Below, piece by piece: positions 16,632 through 27,147 of a stretch of 64,000 bases of DNA. The position numbers were made by a program, and so were the translations under genes. Numbering within the stretch: position 1 is the stretch's first letter; each line of letters opens with the position of its first letter. Origin of the DNA: Yersinia intermedia (GTDB lineage Bacteria; Pseudomonadota; Gammaproteobacteria; Enterobacterales; Enterobacteriaceae); the NCBI RefSeq assembly GCF_900635455.1, contig NZ_LR134116.1, forward strand, positions 1,736,001-1,800,000. Reading direction: 5' to 3'. The notes beneath the pieces were generated by a model. It did not search any database. It saw only the letters and a list, made by a program, of their open reading frames with translations, and was not told the origin of the DNA.

Positions 16632-17363
16632 TTACTGCTGGAACCATTTTTTATAAATTGTCTGATAGGTGCCATCTGCTTTAACTTTTGCCAGTGCAGC
16701 ATCTAACTTACCCTGTAACTCGGTGTTGTTCTGACGCACCGCAATACCTAAACCGGTACCGAAATAGTCAGCGTCAGTCACTTTGTCGCCCACTGCAGCC
16801 AGTTGGTTATTCTGCTTCAGCCACTCGTTGACAACCGCGGTGTCACCAAATACTGCGTCCAGACGGCCATTTTTTAAATCAAGAATAGCATTCTGATAGC
16901 TGTCATAAGGTACGGCGGTAATTTCAGGGTGTTTTTCCATCAGGTATTTCTGATGGGTAGAACCGTTCTGCATCCCGACTCGTTTACCTTTCAGGGCAGC
17001 CAAATCAGCCACTTTACCTTTCTCAGCGATAAACAGTGCGGAGTTATCGTAATAAGGTTTAGTAAAGGCCACTTGTTTTTGGCGCTCAGGCGTAATATCC
17101 ATACCTGAAATAACCGCATCAAAACGTTTGAATTTCAGGCTAGGGATCAAGCTGTCAAAGGCTTGGTTAGTAAAGGTACATTCGGCTTGCATCTCTTTAC
17201 ACAGCGCATTAGCCAGATCGATATCAAAGCCCTGCATTTTATTATTAGCATCAATAAATTCGAATGGCGGGTAAGTTGCTTCAGCAGCGAAACGGATCGT
17301 TTCCGCAGCAGAAGCAGACAGACTGATACTGGCAAGGACAGCCGCAATTATTAGTTTTTTCAT
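16632..17363 (-). CDS. artI: arginine transport periplasmic binding protein ArtI
   Basis: A 243-residue binding protein with signal peptide MKKLIIAAVLASISLSASA followed by AETIRFAAEATYPPFEFIDA. It is a close paralogue of ArtJ at 9190-9921. The start at 17363 (MKKL) is preferred to an upstream in-frame ATG (17387), which would lie inside the artP stop region. In E. coli ArtI belongs to artPIQM while ArtJ is separate, as here. Confidence 0.94.
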   Translation of the reverse strand: MKKLIIAAVLASISLSASAAETIRFAAEATYPPFEFIDANNKMQGFDIDLANALCKEMQAECTFTNQAFDSLIPSLKFKRFDAVISGMDITPERQKQVAFTKPYYDNSALFIAEKGKVADLAALKGKRVGMQNGSTHQKYLMEKHPEITAVPYDSYQNAILDLKNGRLDAVFGDTAVVNEWLKQNNQLAAVGDKVTDADYFGTGLGIAVRQNNTELQGKLDAALAKVKADGTYQTIYKKWFQQ

Positions 17364-17383
17364 CGCAAATTCCCAAATAGATA

Positions 17384-18112
17384 TCAATGTGACAGATAGC
17401 TGGCAAAAGCTTCGGTTGTTGGTTGTGTAAAGTGGCTGGCATCGCCTTGTTCCACCACATGACCGTTTTCCATGTAAACCACACGGCTGGCCGTTTTGCG
17501 GGCCACTTCAACCTCATGGGTAACAATCACTTGAGTGATACCGGTACCGGCCAATTCACGGATGATACTGACGATTTGTGCAGTAATCTCTGGATCAAGT
17601 GCTGCTGTAGGTTCGTCAAACAGCAAAACCTGCGGCTCCATCATCAACGCGCGGGCAATCGCCACTCGCTGTTGTTGACCACCAGAAAGGTGCAGGGGGA
17701 AGCGGTCAGCAAAATCAGTCAAACGCAAACGTGACAGCAGCTTCTGCGCACGCGCCATGGCTTCATCTTTTGATAGACCCAGCACACGACAAGGGGCTTC
17801 AATCAGGTTTTGTACCACTGACAGATGTGGCCAAAGATTATATTGCTGAAAGACCATACCCACATTCTGGCGCAATTCGCGAATCGCTTTTGCACCGGGA
17901 GCCTGAGTAAAGTCGAAGTGATTACCGGCGATCTGCAAAGTCCCTGAACGGGGCATTTCCAACAGATTGAGTACGCGCAGTAATGAGCTTTTACCGGCAC
18001 CGCTTGGCCCTAATAGCACCAAGGTTTCGCCTGCCGGGCAGTCTAATGTAATGTCGAACAGCGCCTGATGTACGCCGTAATAACAGTTAATTCCGTTAAG
18101 TTGAATACTCAT
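17384..18112 (-). CDS. artP: arginine ABC transporter ATP-binding protein ArtP
   Basis: A 242-residue ABC ATPase: Walker [10 protein letters not shown] (35-43), Q-loop QQYNLWPH (89-96), signature LSGGQ (142-146), Walker B VLLFDEP (162-168), and the H-loop [10 protein letters not shown]. Length equals E. coli ArtP. The start [10 protein letters not shown] at 18112 is fixed by homology; an upstream in-frame ATG (18163) would add 17 unconserved residues. First gene of artPIQM. No convincing ARG box was found upstream, in contrast to artJ. Confidence 0.95.
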   Translation of the reverse strand: MSIQLNGINCYYGVHQALFDITLDCPAGETLVLLGPSGAGKSSLLRVLNLLEMPRSGTLQIAGNHFDFTQAPGAKAIRELRQNVGMVFQQYNLWPHLSVVQNLIEAPCRVLGLSKDEAMARAQKLLSRLRLTDFADRFPLHLSGGQQQRVAIARALMMEPQVLLFDEPTAALDPEITAQIVSIIRELAGTGITQVIVTHEVEVARKTASRVVYMENGHVVEQGDASHFTQPTTEAFASYLSH

Positions 18113-18284
18113 GCGCCAAATCTGAATAGCCAATGATGCGGTGAATGGTAACTTCCGCGGCATACTTATGCAATCTTTGTGCGTTAAAATTTATTAATAA
18201 CCCGAATGAACCCAGCAAAACAGCATAACATTTGGATATGACTGATATCCGAGGGAATTTGTCACGCGATGCATAAATCTGACA

Positions 18285-18415
18285 GAGCTATCCCCGTCAT
18301 CTTTCAAATTGCAGGGGTGTTGGCTGCTCTCGCTAACCCGAATCACTTACCAGTGTAAGCTCATCGGGATGCACTCCTTTGCCGCCTACCTGCAATCCGA
18401 AATCTATAGGGGATA
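18285..18415. repeat. ERIC element upstream of artP / downstream of ybjP
   Basis: Contains CGCTAACCCGAATCACTTAC followed by CAGTGTAAGCTCATCGGG and the outer ends TTGCAGGGGTGTTGGCTGC and GCCGCCTACCTGCAA. It belongs to the same family as 8822-9178. A partial second left end (TTTCAAATTGCAGGGGTGTTGGCGGC, split here at 18425-18450) follows at once, next to the ybjP stop codon. Confidence 0.75.
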
Positions 18416-18462
18416 CTCATTTTCTTTCAAATTGCAGGGGTGTTGGCGGCATTTTGGGCTGG

Positions 18463-19038
18463 TTAGCGATCACCCAATAGCTGCCGCAGGCTTCCTGCCG
18501 GTGCAGATACCCCCATAAAACGGATATCATCGACAACCCAACATGTCCCTTCACGTATCATCAGCACTTCGTCTTGCCACATCACCGATTGACCGCCCGC
18601 AGTTTGATGCGTCAAATTAACTCGCAGCGGAATATTTCTGGCATCGGTATTGGGAATGGTTGAGGCACTGGCAACGTCAGCACTGGTACTCCCTTCTCGC
18701 AGGCTGGTGAAAATATCGCCATTTATGGGTTGAGTTTTATTCACCGGGGCCGTGGTGCGGCTGCCCGCCTGCTTTCTGGCAATCTGAATTTGTTCGTACA
18801 ACGCCTGACTCAAATAAGGGCGAAATTGTGCCGCGAGACTATCATCAGGCAAGCCACTTTGCTGACCAATTTGTTGCACGCGGAGGTCATAGAATTTTTG
18901 CGCTACAGTATCCGGCCCACCTTCAACACAAGGTGCCGTACGGCTGCTGATATCCTTATAAGCGGGGTCAACGCTGCTGGTACAGGCGCTGAGTAGCATG
19001 GCAAGAGGAAGAACCAGGGCAATATTTTTCTTTTTCAT
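18463..19038 (-). CDS. ybjP: YbjP lipoprotein
   Basis: A 191-residue protein with a lipoprotein signal peptide ending LLSACTSS (lipobox LSAC, Cys at about residue 19). The mature part resembles E. coli YbjP, ending with a VDDIRFMG segment typical of the DUF3828 family. It is expected to be anchored in the outer membrane or periplasmic face by its lipid. Function unknown. Position between art genes and ybjS is the same as in E. coli. Confidence 0.85.
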   Translation of the reverse strand: MKKKNIALVLPLAMLLSACTSSVDPAYKDISSRTAPCVEGGPDTVAQKFYDLRVQQIGQQSGLPDDSLAAQFRPYLSQALYEQIQIARKQAGSRTTAPVNKTQPINGDIFTSLREGSTSADVASASTIPNTDARNIPLRVNLTHQTAGGQSVMWQDEVLMIREGTCWVVDDIRFMGVSAPAGSLRQLLGDR

Positions 19039-19082
19039 ATGATGACCTTCGGTGAAAGAATCTGTTATGAAAGTTATTTCAG

Positions 19083-19112
19083 TATATACCCAAAGTCATC
19101 AGAGTTGCAGTT
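19083..19112. repeat. ERIC end fragment
   Basis: TACCCAAAGTCATCAGAGTTGCAG matches (in inverse) the end of the ERIC units here; the core is absent. Written in two parts: TACCCAAAGTCAT then CAGAGTTGCAG. Confidence 0.45.
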
Positions 19113-19159
19113 GGTCAGTAAATCGACCATTTCCACCAATTTGTACCTATGGTGCTGTT

Positions 19160-20170
19160 TTACTTAGCGCATAACTTACCGTGCTCTTTCAGCCAGCGAG
19201 CGGTACGGATAATCCCTTCGTCCAGCGAGACAATGGGCCGATAGCCTAATTCGTCTTCAGCTCGGTGGGTATCCAGCGTGAGATCAAAATTGAGCTTAGC
19301 GACGCCATAATGTGTCAGCACCGGCTCTTTTTCTGCTTTATTACCCAATTTCTCCATGGCTCTGGCCATGATATCCATCATCGGGTAGGGCACGGAGCGG
19401 ATACGGCATGTCATATCCAACTCTTCCAGCAAATGCTGCACGATGGTGCGTAAGGGGCGGGGTTGCTGATTGGTAATATTATAAGCTCGGCCAGACAGCG
19501 TATTCTGGCTCTGCGTCGCCAGCCACATCGCATGCACCGCATTTTCCTGGTACGTCATATCCACCAACGCATTGCCGCCACGGGGCAACAGCAGGGTGCC
19601 ATAATACTTAATCATCTGTAACAGGCGCGGCAGCATCACTGTATCGTGAGGGCCGAATAACCCCTGCGGGCGCAAAATAGTGAAATGCGTTTGTGGATTG
19701 GATAGTGCCAATTGCTTGATAACCTCTTCACCGGCGGCTTTACTGCGAGCGAACTCGTTAGCAAAACGCACTGGGCGGAAGTCCTCCTGAATATTTCGAT
19801 GGTGGTGATAATCGAAATAGATAGCCGGTGAGGAGATATGAATAAAGTTCTCCACACCATAGGCTGCGGCCCATTCACCCAAACGGCGCGTGGCGCGCAC
19901 ATTTGCCAATTCGAAAGCCTGCTCGGTGCCCCAAGGAGAGGTAAAACTCGAGCAATGCCAGAGGGTATCAACGTCTGCCAGCATGGCTTTCGCCTGCGAG
20001 GAAACCAGATTCGTCAAATCTGCATGAATAAATTCAGCACCTATTTTTGTCAATAATGCGCCCATCGCCGGATTGTTGCCGGTGGCGATGACTTTAATAC
20101 CCTGACGACGGAGATATTCAACGGCATTTCGGCCTAACCCACAGGTTGCACCGGTGACCAATACCTTCAT
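19160..20170 (-). CDS. ybjS: YbjS, NAD(P)-binding extended SDR-family protein
   Basis: A 336-residue Rossmann protein beginning [20 protein letters not shown], with the nucleotide-binding GATCGLG (7-13) and [10 protein letters not shown] near residue 80. Highly similar to E. coli YbjS (337 residues) and related to NAD-dependent epimerases and 3-beta-hydroxysteroid dehydrogenases. Substrate unknown. The start at 20170 follows the E. coli start; an in-frame upstream codon at 20191 adds seven unconserved residues. It shares its neighbourhood with ybjT, another SDR protein, read in the same direction. Confidence 0.93.
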   Translation of the reverse strand: MKVLVTGATCGLGRNAVEYLRRQGIKVIATGNNPAMGALLTKIGAEFIHADLTNLVSSQAKAMLADVDTLWHCSSFTSPWGTEQAFELANVRATRRLGEWAAAYGVENFIHISSPAIYFDYHHHRNIQEDFRPVRFANEFARSKAAGEEVIKQLALSNPQTHFTILRPQGLFGPHDTVMLPRLLQMIKYYGTLLLPRGGNALVDMTYQENAVHAMWLATQSQNTLSGRAYNITNQQPRPLRTIVQHLLEELDMTCRIRSVPYPMMDIMARAMEKLGNKAEKEPVLTHYGVAKLNFDLTLDTHRAEDELGYRPIVSLDEGIIRTARWLKEHGKLCAK

Positions 20171-20277
20171 AGCGAATTCGGTTCCCACCAAAAATCAGAA
20201 TGCTAGCGTTTGGAATCATTCGCCCAGCAAATAAGATGCCATTCTTTCGTGAAATGCGGTGCTATGCAATCAGAATC

Positions 20278-20322
20278 CCCTGCTTACTTGAATTTGCAGC
20301 GTTATTAGCTGCAACGCCCATT
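20278..20322. repeat. degenerate ERIC remnant
   Basis: TTACTTGAATTTGCAGCG and TTAGCTGCAACGCCC resemble the two outer ends of the ERIC family with the core deleted. Confidence 0.35.
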
Positions 20323-20350
20323 AATTAGGGGATGAATCACGTAGTTTGAT

Positions 20351-21835
20351 TTAAGGCTCTGATTCGTTTTGCGCCGGTTCGGTACGTTCACGATCATATT
20401 GCTCGGCCAGCGCCGCAATGCGTTTTGCCATCCCACGGAAAATAAACAGATGTGCTGGCATCATGACAAACCAGTACAGTAAACCGCTAAAACCGGCCGG
20501 ATGCCACCATGCCCGCACATCAATGCTTCGGCAGCCGCCTAAATCCTTGATAGTAAAAGTGAGACGGCCCAGACCGGGTGCCTTCATGCCGAACATCATA
20601 GCTAACTGGCGTAATGGTTTGATTGTAATGACTTTCCAACCATCAATCAGGTCGCCTACCGCCAGTGTTTCCCGCTCCGGGCGGCCATACACCACGCCAC
20701 CACCGGCGATGTCATCCATCCAGGCGCGGATTTTCCATAACGGGTTGCCATAAAAATAACCTTCTTTACCGCCGATTTGTTGCACCACGTGCCACAGCGC
20801 CTCACTGGAGGCGGTAGTCGATAGCTGGCAACCGGCTTGTTTAGGGTAAAATCCGTAGCCGGGCCGCCAGCGGGCGCGGGCCTCGGGGTCGTAGCCCCAG
20901 TCGGCGGAATCAACCACTTCATCTTCACGGCGCAGTGTCTCTTTGACTGCATCGTCAAAACTTATCAGTTGTTGTGGGATCAGCGCCTGCAACGCCTCAC
21001 CATTGGCAGGTAAATCATGGTTCAACCCGGCAATCAATGCGCTGGCAATCGACGTGGGTACCGAGGTGACCAGATTGATAAAATAAACTGAGATAAACCG
21101 CGTAGGGAGCGGGATCGGAATCAGCCAACGCCGTTTACCACTGATCGCAATAAAGCGCTCAAACAGGGTCTGATAACTGATGTACTCCGGCCCGGCAACC
21201 TCGAAAATTCGGTTATCTTGTGCCGGATGGTTGAGTAATTCAGTCAAATAAACCAGCAGGTTATCCAGTGCAACGGGCGAAGATTTAGAACGTACCCAGC
21301 GCGGTGGGGTGAGGATGGGCAGGTTATAAACCATATCGCGCATCACTTCAAACGCCGCCGAACCGGGGCCGACGATAATACTGGCACGTAGTTCGGTAAC
21401 CGGAATGCCGCTTTGACGCAGCAGGTCACCGGTTAACTTGCGCGCAATCAGATGAGGCGAGCTGTTATCCTCGGGCTGTAATGCCCCTAAATAAATAACC
21501 TGTTTCACCGCAGACGAGGGCGTTGCGGCGCTGTGTTGTAGCGCCGTTTTCAGGTTATTAGCAGCAATACGTTCCTGTTCAATCAAATCCTGCCCGTCGC
21601 CCATACCATGAACCAGATAATAAACGACATCAATATCTTGCAACGCTGCACTGAGGGTGGCTGGCTGATAAAGATCAACAAAGCGACAATCGACTCCCGG
21701 CCACTGTTGCTCTTTTAACCACTCAATGCGGCGAGCCGCGGCAATGACATGGTGCCCTTGTTGGCTGAGCTTTGGGATCAGGTGCTGGCCAATATAGCCA
21801 CTGGCACCTAATACCAATATCCGTTGCGGTATCAT
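20351..21835 (-). CDS. ybjT: YbjT, NAD(P)-binding protein with C-terminal DUF2867 domain
   Basis: A 494-residue protein (E. coli YbjT is 476). N-terminal Rossmann domain [15 protein letters not shown] (5-19), then a C-terminal DUF2867 region with [10 protein letters not shown] and [11 protein letters not shown]. The C-terminal stretch [20 protein letters not shown] looks membrane-associated. Function unknown. Its ATG overlaps the end of ltaE by four bases (ATGA), so the two are coupled. Confidence 0.93.
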   Translation of the reverse strand: MIPQRILVLGASGYIGQHLIPKLSQQGHHVIAAARRIEWLKEQQWPGVDCRFVDLYQPATLSAALQDIDVVYYLVHGMGDGQDLIEQERIAANNLKTALQHSAATPSSAVKQVIYLGALQPEDNSSPHLIARKLTGDLLRQSGIPVTELRASIIVGPGSAAFEVMRDMVYNLPILTPPRWVRSKSSPVALDNLLVYLTELLNHPAQDNRIFEVAGPEYISYQTLFERFIAISGKRRWLIPIPLPTRFISVYFINLVTSVPTSIASALIAGLNHDLPANGEALQALIPQQLISFDDAVKETLRREDEVVDSADWGYDPEARARWRPGYGFYPKQAGCQLSTTASSEALWHVVQQIGGKEGYFYGNPLWKIRAWMDDIAGGGVVYGRPERETLAVGDLIDGWKVITIKPLRQLAMMFGMKAPGLGRLTFTIKDLGGCRSIDVRAWWHPAGFSGLLYWFVMMPAHLFIFRGMAKRIAALAEQYDRERTEPAQNESEP

Positions 21836-22851
21836 GAGCGCTGCTCGGCCAAAAATTCACGCCACAACGCGACCACTTTCTCCAGATCGTGGCGGCTGAT
21901 ATTAAGGTGAGTAATCATACGAGTTAATGGGCCTGCACTGATCAACACACCACGTTCACGCATCCAAGGGCCAAGTTTAGCGGTAGCCTCAGCGGATTGC
22001 TTAATATACAGTACGTTGGTTTGCGCTCCCGGTGCAGCAATTTCGATATCCAGTGATCGCAGTTGCTGCTCCAACCATATTGCATTGTCGTGGTCATCTT
22101 TTAATCGGCTGACATTGTGCTCTAAGGCATACAAGCCTGCTGCGGCCAGAATACCGGCCTGACGCATGCCGCCGCCGGTCATTTTACGCCAGCGGCGGGC
22201 GCGTTGAATATATTCAGCACTGCCACACAACAGCGAACCCACCGGTGTGCCTAACCCTTTCGAGAGGCAAATCGTCAGGGTATCGCAATACTGGCTGATC
22301 TCGCTTAGTGGCACATTTAAGGCGACGGCAGCATTAAAAATACGCGCGCCGTCGATATGCAGCGCCAATTTCTTCTCGCGAGTCAACGCCCAGGCTTGCT
22401 GTAAATAACTCAGGGGGAGCACTTTGCCACTATGGGTATTTTCCAGACTCAACAGCCGGGTCTGGGCGAAATGAATATCATCGGGTTTGATGGCTGCCAA
22501 TACTTTATCCAGTGGCAGGGTACCGTCATCATTGGCTTCAATAGGTTGTGGTTGAATGCTACCAAGCACTGCCGCACCACCGGCTTCATACAGATAATTA
22601 TGGGCTTTCTGACCGACAATATACTCTTCACCCCGCTGGCAGTGGGTTAATAGTGCCACCAGATTAGCCTGGGTGCCGGTTGGCAGAAACAGTGCTGCTT
22701 CTTTACCTGACAGGCTGGCGGCTTTAGCTTCCAAGGCATTAACCGTTGGGTCATCGCCATAGACATCATCACCCACTTCAGCGTTAGCCATCGCATCGCG
22801 CATCGCGGTGTCAGGTTGAGTTACTGTGTCACTACGTAAATCGATCAGCAT
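21832..22851 (-). CDS. ltaE: low-specificity L-threonine aldolase
   Basis: A 339-residue PLP enzyme of the beta-eliminating lyase family that splits L-threonine and L-allo-threonine to glycine and acetaldehyde. The PLP lysine is K198 in [15 protein letters not shown]; other conserved parts are [10 protein letters not shown] at the N-terminus, [11 protein letters not shown] near 165, and [16 protein letters not shown]. coli LtaE has 333 residues with K197. It precedes ybjT in an overlapping pair. Confidence 0.95.
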   Translation of the reverse strand: MLIDLRSDTVTQPDTAMRDAMANAEVGDDVYGDDPTVNALEAKAASLSGKEAALFLPTGTQANLVALLTHCQRGEEYIVGQKAHNYLYEAGGAAVLGSIQPQPIEANDDGTLPLDKVLAAIKPDDIHFAQTRLLSLENTHSGKVLPLSYLQQAWALTREKKLALHIDGARIFNAAVALNVPLSEISQYCDTLTICLSKGLGTPVGSLLCGSAEYIQRARRWRKMTGGGMRQAGILAAAGLYALEHNVSRLKDDHDNAIWLEQQLRSLDIEIAAPGAQTNVLYIKQSAEATAKLGPWMRERGVLISAGPLTRMITHLNISRHDLEKVVALWREFLAEQRS

Positions 22852-23003
22852 AATTTTCTCGCGGTCAGAATAAGAAGATATTCTTCATCATAGCGAGATT
22901 GATAAAACAAGGAAGGAGTGAAAGGTATTATTTATCCACTTGGCGAGGAATATTTATCTTGATAATCGATAATTAATTAAAAATTGCATTATTGGCTGAT
23001 TTG

Positions 23004-23924
23004 TTAGGATTTTTCTCGCTGGGCATAAACCAAACACGAGGATGTGTTAATTTTCGCCAGGCATTTTCCTTGTTTATCGGTAAAAAAACGCTTTTCCAAT
23101 TCGTGGGCAGCGGCCTTATCCAATAAGGTAAAACCGAATTGCTCCAGCAATGTATCTATACCACTGGCAGCGATACCAAATGTCCACTCTTCGCCAATAC
23201 TGCGCACACGCTCAACACTTTCTTTTGCTCCATAGTCCGTCTCGCGTTCTGCACCCGTTAATACCGAAGGTTCAGTCAAAACATCAGCGTAAACAAAGTC
23301 GCAGATAATTTGGCTACCATCACTACTGTAATTGCTTATGGTACTAAACAGAGCCTTAACCTGCTCAGGGGCCAGATACATCGATAACCCCTCCAACAGA
23401 AACAGGCATTTCTCACCCGCTTGCAACGGGATATTCGCCAGAATGTCCGCCAGGCTTTGCTGATTAAAATCGAGAGGTAAAAAAGTTAAATTGGTAGGCG
23501 GAGTGATATCGCACTCACTGAGTTTCTCTATCTTACATTGCTGCATGGTTGGATGATCGATTTCATAAATTCGACTATGTTGCAGCGCCTGATAGAACCG
23601 AATCGCTCTTGAATCAAAGCCCGCCCCCAGAATAAATATTTTACTAAATCGACCTGCGGTTTTCTTAAATAGATCATCGATATACAAGGTTCTGGCGACA
23701 ATATAGGGGTAAATTCCTGCCGGGGTGGCGATATGTAAACTATCATCGCCCAATAGAAAGGTTTTCTGCATCATAGAAAAAAATGAATGCAAGGTCTGGC
23801 TTAGGATAACCGCCACGTAATCATCACTTTTAAAATAAGGCCGTTTATCACCGTATGACTTTGCCCGCAGTAAACAGGTTAATTCAGCTGTAGCCGAAAC
23901 GCCTGATTTAGCTCTCTTTGGCAT
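23004..23924 (-). CDS. TIGR00027 / PPM1-type SAM-dependent O-methyltransferase
   Basis: A 306-residue class I methyltransferase of the leucine carboxyl methyltransferase (PF04072)/TIGR00027 group. The SAM motif is FILGAGFDSRAIRF near residue 95, followed by YEIDHP, LPLDFNQ and LFLLEGLSMYL. Members of this group methylate carboxyl or hydroxyl groups of polyketides and other small molecules; the substrate here is unknown. It is not part of the E. coli ltaE-poxB order, and the flanking DNA is strongly AT-rich, so it is probably an acquired single gene. The ATG at 23924 has no strong ribosome site. Confidence 0.78.
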   Translation of the reverse strand: MPKRAKSGVSATAELTCLLRAKSYGDKRPYFKSDDYVAVILSQTLHSFFSMMQKTFLLGDDSLHIATPAGIYPYIVARTLYIDDLFKKTAGRFSKIFILGAGFDSRAIRFYQALQHSRIYEIDHPTMQQCKIEKLSECDITPPTNLTFLPLDFNQQSLADILANIPLQAGEKCLFLLEGLSMYLAPEQVKALFSTISNYSSDGSQIICDFVYADVLTEPSVLTGAERETDYGAKESVERVRSIGEEWTFGIAASGIDTLLEQFGFTLLDKAAAHELEKRFFTDKQGKCLAKINTSSCLVYAQREKS

Positions 23925-24184
23925 AATGACACCACCATAAATAAAGTTAGTGTGCGATTTATATCGCTACCAACAATTATCCTGATAAATAATGGCAACC
24001 ACTTTTTAAAAGACTGTACGCTTCTATTTGCTATTTTTCTGATGAATGAGCAAAAAATGTCGCTTATACCACATAAAACATAAGGATATTTATGCCTGCG
24101 GGTGGGGTACAAGTAGGTAGCACTGAAAGTGGTTCAACAACCAATCTCAGTGCTAATCATTATATGACTAGATGATTTAGGGAA

Positions 24185-25906
24185 TCAGCGTAGCCAGTTG
24201 GTTTTTGCCAGTTCGACCACCTCATCGCCACGGCCATTAATGATTGCCCTTAGCATGTAGAGGCTGAATCCTTTGGCTTGCTCAAATTTGATTTGTGGTG
24301 GCATTGATAGCTCTTGTTTAGCGGTGACCACATCGAGCAACACCGGCCCAGGATGAGCGAAAGCACTCTTCAGTGCGTCATCTAATTCAGAGGCTTTCTC
24401 GACCCGAATCCCTTTGATACCGGCAGCATTGGCAATGGCGGCAAAGTCTGGGTTGTGCAAGTCCGTGCCATCCGTCAGATAGCCACCGGCTTTCATCTCC
24501 ATCGCGACAAATCCCAGAACACTGTTGTTAAACACCACAATTTTCACCGGCAGTTTTAATTGTGCCAGAGTGAGGAAATCACCCATTAGCATGGTGAAAC
24601 CACCGTCACCACACAAGGCAACCACTTGCCTGTCAGGGGCGGTTGCTTGCGCGCCAATGGCTTGTGGCATGGCATTAGCCATCGATCCATGGTTAAACGA
24701 TCCCAGTAAACGCCGCTTACCGTTCATGGTCAGATAGCGGGCAGCCCATACCGTCGGTGTGCCGACATCGCAGGTGAATATTGCGTCATCAGTGGCATGG
24801 CGGCTAATCTGTTGTGCCAAATATTGCGGGTGGATGGGTTGATTGTCATTGGCGGTCGCTAAACTATCCAGATCTTTACGGGTGGTACGGTAGTGCTCTA
24901 ATGCTTTTTGCAAAAATGTGCCGTCACTTTTGACGTCTAGCTGTGGCAACAGTGCGCTAAGCGTGGTTTTGATATCGCCGACCAGCGCCATATTGACCGA
25001 GCAATGCGCACCAATACTGCCGGGGTTGATATCAATCTGGATGATATTGGCGTTGGTTGGATAAAATGCACGGTAGGGGAATTGTGTTCCCAGCAGAATC
25101 AGGGTGTCGGCATTGATCATGGCATGATAGCCGGAGGAAAAGCCAATCAGCCCAGTCATGCCAACGCTGTAAGGATTATCCCACTCAATATGTTCTTTCC
25201 CGCGCAGGGCATGTACTACCGGGGCTTGCAGCATTTCAGCTAATTTCACCACTTCATCGTGGGCATCAGCACAGCCGCTGCCACACATTAGCGTGATATT
25301 TTTCGCCTTATTAAGCGTTTGCGCCAAAATGTTTAATTCGCTCATCAGCGGCTGAATGAGCGGTAATTTTGGTGTTTGCCACACGATGGCGGCGTCTTCT
25401 GGCGCGGGCTGTAACGCCACGTCACCCGGCAATACGATCACTGAAACGCCGCGATTGAGGATGGCTTGACGCATGGCGATTTCCAGTACCCGTGGCAACT
25501 GTTCCGGGTTAGAAACCAGCTCACAATAGTGGCTGCATTCGCGAAACAGTTCTTGCGGATGGGTTTCCTGGAAATAACCACTGCCAATCTCACTGGAGGG
25601 AATATGCGCGGCAATAGCCAATACGGGGACATGATTACGATGGCAGTCAAATAGGCCATTAATCAGATGCAGATTACCCGGACCACAGGAGCCGGCACAG
25701 ACCGCCAACTGCCCGGTGAGTTGAGCCTCAGCCCCGGCGGCAAAGGCGGCCACCTCTTCATGGCGAGTACCCAGCCATTCGATAGTACCCATCCGATGCA
25801 GGCTATCACTCAGGCCATTGAGTGAGTCGCCGGTGACCCCCCATATTCGCTTTACACCTGCTTGTTCCAACGTTTTTGCGACCAGTGTTGCCACAGTTTG
25901 CTTCAT
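24185..25906 (-). CDS. poxB: pyruvate dehydrogenase (ubiquinone), pyruvate oxidase
   Basis: A 573-residue thiamine-diphosphate flavoenzyme that oxidises pyruvate to acetate and CO2 and passes electrons to ubiquinone. Catalytic Glu in [10 protein letters not shown] (about residue 50), ThDP motif GDGGFTML...VVFNNS near 430-470, and a C-terminal amphipathic tail ([20 protein letters not shown]) that binds the membrane in E. coli PoxB (572 residues). In E. coli it is an RpoS-dependent stationary-phase enzyme. It lies downstream of hcp-hcr, in the same direction. Confidence 0.96.
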   Translation of the reverse strand: MKQTVATLVAKTLEQAGVKRIWGVTGDSLNGLSDSLHRMGTIEWLGTRHEEVAAFAAGAEAQLTGQLAVCAGSCGPGNLHLINGLFDCHRNHVPVLAIAAHIPSSEIGSGYFQETHPQELFRECSHYCELVSNPEQLPRVLEIAMRQAILNRGVSVIVLPGDVALQPAPEDAAIVWQTPKLPLIQPLMSELNILAQTLNKAKNITLMCGSGCADAHDEVVKLAEMLQAPVVHALRGKEHIEWDNPYSVGMTGLIGFSSGYHAMINADTLILLGTQFPYRAFYPTNANIIQIDINPGSIGAHCSVNMALVGDIKTTLSALLPQLDVKSDGTFLQKALEHYRTTRKDLDSLATANDNQPIHPQYLAQQISRHATDDAIFTCDVGTPTVWAARYLTMNGKRRLLGSFNHGSMANAMPQAIGAQATAPDRQVVALCGDGGFTMLMGDFLTLAQLKLPVKIVVFNNSVLGFVAMEMKAGGYLTDGTDLHNPDFAAIANAAGIKGIRVEKASELDDALKSAFAHPGPVLLDVVTAKQELSMPPQIKFEQAKGFSLYMLRAIINGRGDEVVELAKTNWLR

Positions 25907-26004
25907 AGTTGTTCCCTCAAGGATTAATGGCGAGTCATTATTCTATGAGGTCAAAGTATGGCGCGTTTGGCAATAATTGCGCCATTAATGGGATTAATGG
26001 GTGT

Positions 26005-27027
26005 TCAGGCCAGTTGGACATCACCTTGTAGCTGGCAGCTACACGCCAACACATAACCTTGAGCAATCTCTTCTGCTGTCAGTGTCATGGTGCTGCTGGT
26101 GGTATATTTGCCATGCAGAATACGGGTTTTACAAGAACCGCAAACACCCGCGCGACAGGCGGCCATCACCGGCACTTTGTGTTGTTCCAAGGCGAATAGC
26201 AGGGACGTACCCACCGGGACTTTAACACTGCGCAAAGGATGGCTGATGGTCATCGTCAATTCATTACCGCTATCGACAGCGTCATCACGGGTGCGGAACT
26301 GCTCTTTCTGGAAATGATCTGCTGGAACTGATTGTTCACGGCAATACTGCTCAACCCAATCCATATAGGGCGCGGGCCCACAAGTCATCACCCGGCGGCG
26401 AGCAATGTCAGGTGCTACCTGTTGCATTATTTGTGCATTGATTCTGCCAGCAACGAACCCATCGGTGGCCTCTGATTCAGCCATTAACGTGAGCTGTAAT
26501 TGTTGTGGGTAGCGCTGTAACAAGGCTTGCCAGCTATCGGCAAAAATGACATCTGCTGGTGAACGCACATTAAATATCACCCGGATATCTGCTTGTGCAC
26601 GCCGTGCCAGTAAGTCACGGCACATTGACATCACGGGAGTGACACCGCAGCCAGCGGCCAGCATCAGGTAGTGGTCATCGTCAGCGTCAGCACAAGTAAA
26701 ATCGCCCTGAGCATCGGAAAGCCACAGGTAATCGCCCACCTTGACTTGCTGGGTCAGCCAGCGTGATCCTTCCCCATCAGCCAGACAGCGCACGGTGAGC
26801 TGAATAAACGGACTTAAACTGGGTGTCGAGGAAAGCGTATATGCCCGCAGCGTTTCATCACTATTGCGAATGCTTACCAAGGCATATTGGCCCGGTAAAT
26901 AAGGATAAAAATCGTGATTAATTAACCGCAGGCTCCAGACATCGGGTGTTTCTTGCCAGATGGAGTGAACTTGCATGCGGTTAGGGCACAGAGCGGTAGG
27001 GCAGTCGGTTGGGATAAAATCAGTCAT
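26005..27027 (-). CDS. hcr: NADH oxidoreductase Hcr, partner of Hcp
   Basis: A 340-residue ferredoxin-NADP reductase-type protein: FAD-binding domain (LRAYTLSSTP), NAD-binding domain (AAGCGVTPVMSM; TCGPAPYMDWV), and a C-terminal 2Fe-2S domain CRAGVCGSCKTR with the last Cys in VLACSCQ. It passes electrons from NADH to Hcp. The start MTDFIPTDCP (27027) is chosen over an upstream in-frame ATG (27063). It follows hcp with 120 bp holding a strong stem-loop. Confidence 0.95.
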   Translation of the reverse strand: MTDFIPTDCPTALCPNRMQVHSIWQETPDVWSLRLINHDFYPYLPGQYALVSIRNSDETLRAYTLSSTPSLSPFIQLTVRCLADGEGSRWLTQQVKVGDYLWLSDAQGDFTCADADDDHYLMLAAGCGVTPVMSMCRDLLARRAQADIRVIFNVRSPADVIFADSWQALLQRYPQQLQLTLMAESEATDGFVAGRINAQIMQQVAPDIARRRVMTCGPAPYMDWVEQYCREQSVPADHFQKEQFRTRDDAVDSGNELTMTISHPLRSVKVPVGTSLLFALEQHKVPVMAACRAGVCGSCKTRILHGKYTTSSTMTLTAEEIAQGYVLACSCQLQGDVQLA

Positions 27028-27077
27028 CAAAGCCTCACAACAAATCAGGTCATTTTCTGGCAAAAACCATCAATAGC

Positions 27078-27112
27078 GCCCGACCAGTGGCAATAAACCG
27101 TTCTGGTCGGGC
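27078..27112 (-). other. stem-loop between hcp and hcr
   Basis: Perfect 10-bp stem GCCCGACCAG / CTGGTCGGGC with a 15-base loop, and no T run. It probably protects the hcp message or reduces read-through to hcr. Confidence 0.6.
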
Positions 27113-27147
27113 AACGTACTCATCACTGAGTCAGCCAAAATATTGAA

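Noticed and set aside
18113..18284. ARG boxes before artP
   Set aside because: The best candidate, TGCATAAATCTGAC near 18270, matches only about 10 of 14 positions and has no partner 21 bp away.
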